A stretch of DNA of 64,000 nt from Kazachstania africana CBS 2517 (Eukaryota > Ascomycota > Saccharomycetes > Saccharomycetales > Saccharomycetaceae). The stretch lies in assembly GCF_000304475.1 (NCBI RefSeq), contig NC_018945.1, forward strand, positions 62,001-126,000, written 5' to 3'. Numbering within the stretch: position 1 is the stretch's first letter; each line of letters starts with the position of its first letter. Below the pieces are notes generated by a model. It saw only the letters and a program-made list of their open reading frames with translations. It had not been told where the DNA came from and did not search any database. The translations under genes and the position numbers were made by a program. Shown one piece after another: positions 59,564-64,000 of this stretch.

Positions 59564-60214
59564 TCAGATACAGTAGTATCTGTCACCGAAATCACCTAAA
59601 CCTGGAACTAAGTATTTGTCTTCGTTAAGACCTCTGTCAATAGCACCGGTGACGATTTTGACATCTGGGAAAGCCTTGTGGTAGTTATCAATACCTTCTT
59701 TACTGCAAATTAAATTCAAGAAAAAGATTCGTTCCGGCTTAACTCCTCTTTTAATTAAGACATCAGTGGCCATAATAGCACTACCACCAGTGGCTAACAT
59801 CGGGTCTAATAAGAAGACGTATCTGTCAGCAATATCTTCTGGCAACTTCTCATAGAATAATTTAGGTAAAGCAGTTTCTTCATCTCTTTGAATTAGAATC
59901 TTACCGATACGGACGGATCTACAACAGTCTCTTAAACCTTGTTCCATAGATTCACCTGCTCTGACAATGGAGACACCACAGATTTTACCTTTGAAGCCAA
60001 CACCTTTAAAAGTTTCATTTGTGTGAGTTTCAACAGGCCTATCCATTACTGGAAGATGGTTCAAACCTTCTTCGACTAGTAATCTGATGATTCTGTCAGA
60101 GTAAAAGATGAAATCCGGTCTAGCGGTTGATCTGTCTCTGATAATTGTGTATAAACCCAATAATTGGTTCGTTTGGGGTAATAGGCATACGTTTCTGAAA
60201 GGTTCGGTGGACAT
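59564..60214 (-). CDS. FUR1: uracil phosphoribosyltransferase
   Basis: Pyrimidine salvage enzyme that converts uracil and PRPP to UMP. It is 216 residues, as in S. cerevisiae. The PRPP-binding motif LLDPMLATGGSAIMAT and the uracil site GLGDFGDRYYCI are intact, and VSIVRAGESMEQGLRDCC is conserved. The ATG at 60214 gives MSTEPFRNVCLLPQTNQLLG. It converges with ARP1 with 44 bases between, as in YHR129C-YHR128W. Confidence 0.97.
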   Translation of the reverse strand: MSTEPFRNVCLLPQTNQLLGLYTIIRDRSTARPDFIFYSDRIIRLLVEEGLNHLPVMDRPVETHTNETFKGVGFKGKICGVSIVRAGESMEQGLRDCCRSVRIGKILIQRDEETALPKLFYEKLPEDIADRYVFLLDPMLATGGSAIMATDVLIKRGVKPERIFFLNLICSKEGIDNYHKAFPDVKIVTGAIDRGLNEDKYLVPGLGDFGDRYYCI

Positions 60215-61057
60215 GGCTCCCTGCAATGTGGCTTATTTACTTGAAGAAGTACAAAATTGGCAGGTTATTCCAGGCGATGAGGTGGTTTTACTAAATCAAA
60301 TATATATATATATATATATGTGAGCAGAGCATAAAAAAATTTTTAATTCGGCGATGACCGACAAATAATTAATTTATGCATATAATCGATCAGAATGGTG
60401 CGAGGGCTTGAAGAGATGTACTGATTAGTGGACAAAGTATGAAAGGGTCCTAGTGATGAAGTAGGGCGTTACAATTGACGGTTTCTGCTTTTTGCAGGTT
60501 TTGCATGGAGCTCTTTGAAGGATGACATTAGCGTTTCGGTAGCAACAGATCGCCTTGAAAGTAATAGATGGCCTTGAGAAAGATTGTCATATGCTACTTC
60601 CATGGAGATTGGTGCACTGTTCCTCTTTGTAGCGGAGGCACCTTACGATGAGATTTGATATTTTAATGTCGTAGCCTGCCTCTTAAATTAGCGCTTCCAA
60701 TAACAAATCTTAAAATAATTACAACTGGAAAATTGCAGTGCATTTTTCAGGAGCCATGTAGAATGTTCTGCCTTGACTGAATACATGAATAGTATGTGCT
60801 TACACGGAGCTTCCAAGGTAGGCCAATCGTACCTTTTTCTTTCCTGCCTGATCATTCTCTGAGAATACGATGAATTGGAAATTTCGACATCATCATCTAC
60901 ACTTTCCCTTACCACTTTACATAATTCATCCTACGTACTCTTAGGAAAAAGCACACTTATCATTTATCTTAACATTTAAAATACAAAATTGCTACATGCA
61001 TACATTTCTATTCCTTGTATAGACCCTACCTACAAATTTGCTTTTGAATGCCAGAGT
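60215..61057. promoter_or_regulatory. FUR1 upstream region
   Basis: 843 bases between the FUR1 start and the LSM7 end. It contains a 19-base TA run at 60301-60319. A frame near 60688-60915 lacks a good ATG and similarity and is not accepted as a gene. Confidence 0.5.
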
Positions 61058-61464
61058 TTAATCGCTCGTTTGCATGAAAATAACTTCAGAACCTTCCAGA
61101 GGACTAATAGAAACTAGAATAGGACCTCTAATAACAGTGAAACCCAATATTCTGGTCCTATCTCTTGAAATCTCGTCATTTGAATCTTTGATGTATTCAA
61201 CAGTTTCGTCTAAAACCAAGTTCATTAATTGATCATAACCCTTTAAAATACCCATCACTACTCTACCTCCCATCAACTTCACACGCACTTTTGAATCTTT
61301 ATATTTTGCCAAATCAATAATAGCTTCTCTCTTTGGACTCTCGAACTTTTTCTTTTGTTGTTGCTTCTCTTGATTCTGCTATCACTATAATGTTAGTAAA
61401 GAAAACAATTTCACTATACAACACCGAATAGGCTCATCTATTAAATACATACCTGCTCACTCAT
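61058..61464 (-). CDS. LSM7: U6 snRNP and mRNA decay protein Lsm7, one intron
   Basis: Sm-like subunit of the Lsm2-8 (U6 snRNA) and Lsm1-7 (mRNA decapping) rings. Exon 1 is 61453-61464 (ATG plus three codons). The 74-base intron at 61379-61452 has donor GTATGT, branch TACTAAC (61392-61398) and an acceptor after TGATAG. The earlier AG at ATTATAG would bring in a stop. Exon 2 is 61058-61378. The 110-residue product (115 in S. cerevisiae) contains KKKFESPKREAIIDLAKYKD, Sm1 VRVKLMGGRVVMGILKGYDQLMN as a continuous family block, and Sm2 GFTVIRGPILVSI. S. cerevisiae LSM7 (YNL147W) also has a 5' intron. Confidence 0.95.
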
Positions 61465-61630
61465 AGCTCTTGATAGTATGCTTAAGTTCCTGTTCTATTC
61501 GAATTGCTACCTGTTTTGTTAACTATTGAAAATGTGTTAAATATTCTTTTTCAATATCAAAATTTCAAAAGCGAAGTGTAGAAAATAATGTGCTAAAAGA
61601 CTTTAGTTCATCGAGAAGAACAGCTGTAAA

Positions 61631-62353
61631 ATGGTCCACATAACGATAGTATCTGAGTTCTGTTCAACAGAGAAAACCTTTTCAGATGCAATTGAATTAG
61701 GTGACTTATGTAATAAGCTGTATCCAATCACGGGCATCGAGGTTAATGATATGAGGTTTGTACTCAAATTTGCCGATGGATCAGAACAGGTAATTTCCAA
61801 TCCGATGGTTGCTGCACACAAACAACCGTTCTTAGCTGAAAAAAGTGTCAGGGAACTTACTGTAGAGGACACAAATGCTGATTCTATAGTAAATGAATTG
61901 AAAAACACAGATAGCGGTAGTTCATCGTTCGAACTTACGGAAGAAGAATACGCCAAAAAGAACGATTCAGTATTACGGTGGAAAAAACAACAAAAGCTAG
62001 GCAGATTTAACTCTGAATATAAAGCTAAGATGGATAAAGATAGACGTTTACAGGAACAGAAGCTGAACTCTTTGGAGATCAACCAAAGATGTTCAGTCAA
62101 ATCTGCTGACCAACCGGAGAGAAGAGGCTGGCTACGGTTTATAGGCAAGATCGCTACGATTAATGAGGAACAGATTTGGTGTGGAATTGAATTCGATGAA
62201 CCATTAGGTAAAAATAATGGTACTGTGAAAGGTCATGTGTATTTTGGTCCCGTAAAGGATAAATATGGAGCCTTTGTGAAACCCAGTGCTGTTGAAACCG
62301 GCTCACAATTCACTCCATTTGAATTAGAAGATTCTGACGATGATGAGCTTTGA
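61631..62353 (+). CDS. ALF1: tubulin folding cofactor B Alf1
   Basis: Alpha-tubulin chaperone of 240 residues (254 in S. cerevisiae). The N terminus is a ubiquitin-like domain (residues 1-85). A coiled segment follows. The C-terminal CAP-Gly domain at about residues 160-225 contains RRGWLRFIGKIA and GKNNGTVKGHVYFG with KYGAFVKPS. The acidic end EDSDDDEL resembles the EEY/F-like tail of cofactor B. It is YNL148C in S. cerevisiae, next to LSM7, and the pair is conserved here. Confidence 0.94.
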   Translation: MVHITIVSEFCSTEKTFSDAIELGDLCNKLYPITGIEVNDMRFVLKFADGSEQVISNPMVAAHKQPFLAEKSVRELTVEDTNADSIVNELKNTDSGSSSFELTEEEYAKKNDSVLRWKKQQKLGRFNSEYKAKMDKDRRLQEQKLNSLEINQRCSVKSADQPERRGWLRFIGKIATINEEQIWCGIEFDEPLGKNNGTVKGHVYFGPVKDKYGAFVKPSAVETGSQFTPFELEDSDDDEL

Positions 62354-62512
62354 TGCAACACAGTATTTTCTAAGAAAACTAGCTTCAGTTATGTATATAG
62401 TACAGATAATAATAGTAACAATAATAATAATATCATGATAGTAGAGAGAAAATCAGATGTAATTTCTATTACCAATGAACCCTAGTAAGTTATAAACCTT
62501 TTTAAGGATGAA

Positions 62513-63226
62513 TTAGTAGCCGAATTCCTGTTCAGATGATGTAGTAACATTTACTTGAATTGTTCTACCATCAACTGAAGCACCGTAAAATAATTGCTTA
62601 ACTCTTTCTAATTCACGCATAGTTGAGTTTTGCAGATAAACATTTGCTGTAGCTGAGCCAGTTGGTAAATCTCTAACCATAATATTTTTAATTTTGACTC
62701 TAGCTAAATTTTGCAGGATGGTTTTCAAACTCTGTTTATCAACACCCACCGCTAGGTTATATATCACTAGGAAATGGTTCTTGGCATCGATGTTTGTGTT
62801 TATAACCAAATGATTTTTCTTATTGAAAAATGCACTGAAATTATTATTGCCTTTCGCTATTTTAGTGGAGTTTTTAAGAGCATTAGATCTTTCAAATGAA
62901 AAAGCAGGCGGTGATGATCGTGAAATACTAGCATTCCTTTTATTTTTCCTCTTTTGCACAGTTTTGGCAGCTTCCCTAAGTAAGGCACCAACGTCATTTT
63001 CACTGACCAATTTACCTTTAACTACTTTGAAACCCTCTTTACCGGTAGACTCAGATGTACCCCATTCAGAAGAACCCCGTCCGGAGGCCCAACTGGTTTC
63101 ACCGAGTGCGTTAACTGGTTCATTCTTCTTTTCGGCCTTTACTCTAACTTGAGCTTTAGCAATTCTATTCTCTACACTTTTCTTAACATTCTTTGACTTT
63201 ATCGATTTTGCACTTTTTCTAGCCAT
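62513..63226 (-). CDS. nuclear RRM-like protein, YHR127W family
   Basis: 237 residues, close to YHR127W (243), which is nuclear and needed for Kar9 asymmetry in S. cerevisiae. The N terminus is Lys/Arg-rich (MARKSAKSIKSKNVKKS), suitable for nuclear localisation. The C-terminal half looks like an RRM: HFLVIYNLAVGVDKQSLKTI gives an RNP2-like strand, and TGSATANVYLQN an RNP1-like strand with weak aromatic residues. Identification rests on length, strand and position next to FUR1/ALF1 as much as on sequence. Converges with ALF1. Confidence 0.75.
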   Translation of the reverse strand: MARKSAKSIKSKNVKKSVENRIAKAQVRVKAEKKNEPVNALGETSWASGRGSSEWGTSESTGKEGFKVVKGKLVSENDVGALLREAAKTVQKRKNKRNASISRSSPPAFSFERSNALKNSTKIAKGNNNFSAFFNKKNHLVINTNIDAKNHFLVIYNLAVGVDKQSLKTILQNLARVKIKNIMVRDLPTGSATANVYLQNSTMRELERVKQLFYGASVDGRTIQVNVTTSSEQEFGY

Positions 63227-64000
63227 GATGAGTGAAACAGATGTAAGTGATCTGGCAGAGAACTAACACCCTTGGGTTCCGAAAATGTCCTCTATATGAA
63301 GCTATCAATAATTTGATTGTTTTCTTTTTTTTAGTCCATCTCTTCTCTCGAAAATCAAAAAGTTCGAGAAAATTCCCAAAACGGATGATCCGTAGCACAA
63401 AGAAGTTCGAAGTCAAATGAGGAATAGTTCTCGAGGCCAAATTGCTCGAAATTCCAACACCAGTAACTAGCATTTATGGCATTATTACACTGTTGGTCGA
63501 AAATGGTAATAACGCACAGGCACTGTCCCATCCACCTGAAAATCCATACGACCTCCTCATGAAACAATTCCCACACCCAGCAACCCTCTCTCTGGGCTGG
63601 ATTTCTCGAGGAATTCAAGTCTAAGCCAGGAATTGTGAAGTGTTGGTTAGTGAAACAGGCCCAAAGCTTGCCATTTCATTTTTTTTCTCGTTGCTTTTTG
63701 GCAGATTCGTGCGCGTTTTCACTGCTCGAAAATCATTTCATTGCTTTTCGAGCTTCGCCAAGTGCGTTATTTTTCCGATTAGCTTGCCTGAAAAGGTAAG
63801 TTAATTGAATGGGAATGTAGCAAGCATTATATGTGACGAGTCTGAATGGTCGGGCAGTTCATGACGCAGCGCTATCTAATGCTGGTAATACTGCGGTGAG
63901 TGAATCCCGCTATTTTGGTGATTTTCTGGTACCTGTCTTGGGAAAAGAAATGATAGCTATGACGCCTCGACACGAAAAGAAACGTTAGGCGTCCAATGGA
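63227..64000. promoter_or_regulatory. upstream region of YHR127W homologue with repeated CTCGA motifs
   Basis: 774 bases to the window end. CTCGA/TCGAG occurs eight times between about 63347 and 63970, including inverted pairs: TCTCGAA/TTCGAGA at 63346-63369 and GCTCGAAAA/TTTTCGAGC at 63724-63753. No gene is supported. Confidence 0.5.

Noticed and set aside
60688..60915. frame of about 75 codons between FUR1 and LSM7
   Set aside because: It lacks an ATG at its 5' end and shows no family similarity.
61379..61391. alternative LSM7 acceptor at ATTATAG
   Set aside because: Splicing there would put TGA TAG at the start of exon 2; the next AG restores the conserved protein.

Overview
This window is nuclear DNA of a budding yeast in the family Saccharomycetaceae. 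Almost every gene has a recognisable Saccharomyces cerevisiae counterpart. Introns, where present, carry yeast signals (GTATGT or GTAAGT donors, TACTAAC branch sites). Divergence from S. cerevisiae is considerable. Highly expressed genes use TTA for leucine almost exclusively, whereas S. cerevisiae prefers TTG. Gene order interleaves genes that S. cerevisiae keeps on different chromosomes, as expected for a species sharing the whole-genome duplication but outside Saccharomyces (Kazachstania/Naumovozyma-like; the genus cannot be settled from the window alone).

Positions 1-35.8 kb follow the S. cerevisiae YDL230W-YDL211C order: PTP1, SSB1, GCS1, SHS1, WHI4, HBT1, FMP45, CDC13, DTD1, YDL218W, TIM22, RRI1, GDH2, PRR2, NOP6, SHR3, YDL211C. 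Two genes that S. cerevisiae keeps on chromosome XIV, GCR2 and RHO5, are inserted. HO, which lies between SSB1 and GCS1 in S. cerevisiae, is missing. Positions 36-64 kb follow YHR146W-YHR127W in reverse: CRP1, DCD1, RPB12, DSE2, CHS7, RPL42, YHR140W, SPS100/YGP1, YHR138C, SPL2, YCK1, WSS1, NSG1, IGO2, ECM14, YHR131C, ARP1, FUR1, YHR127W. Again genes of the sister track (MFA2, LSM7, ALF1) are interspersed. ARO9 is absent from its expected slot.

The most interesting locus is a 35-codon a-factor pheromone precursor gene at 57048-57155 (minus strand). It ends in the farnesylation box CVIA and has a divergent predicted mature peptide. Its 1.2 kb upstream region holds two alpha2-Mcm1 type a-specific operators and at least four pheromone response elements. 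Other noteworthy items are a predicted intron in the YHR138C homologue, an HBT1 frame with no ATG (suggesting a 5' exon), and a promoter module shared by SSB1 and RPL42. There are also short upstream ORFs at ARP1, SPL2 and NSG1, and a perfect 11-bp-arm inverted repeat in the CRP1/DCD1 promoter.

There is no rRNA, no CRISPR array and no evident transposon, LTR, centromere or tRNA gene. The genes are housekeeping and regulatory: translation-coupled folding, septins, telomere capping, nitrogen and nucleotide metabolism, cell wall, quiescence and mating.
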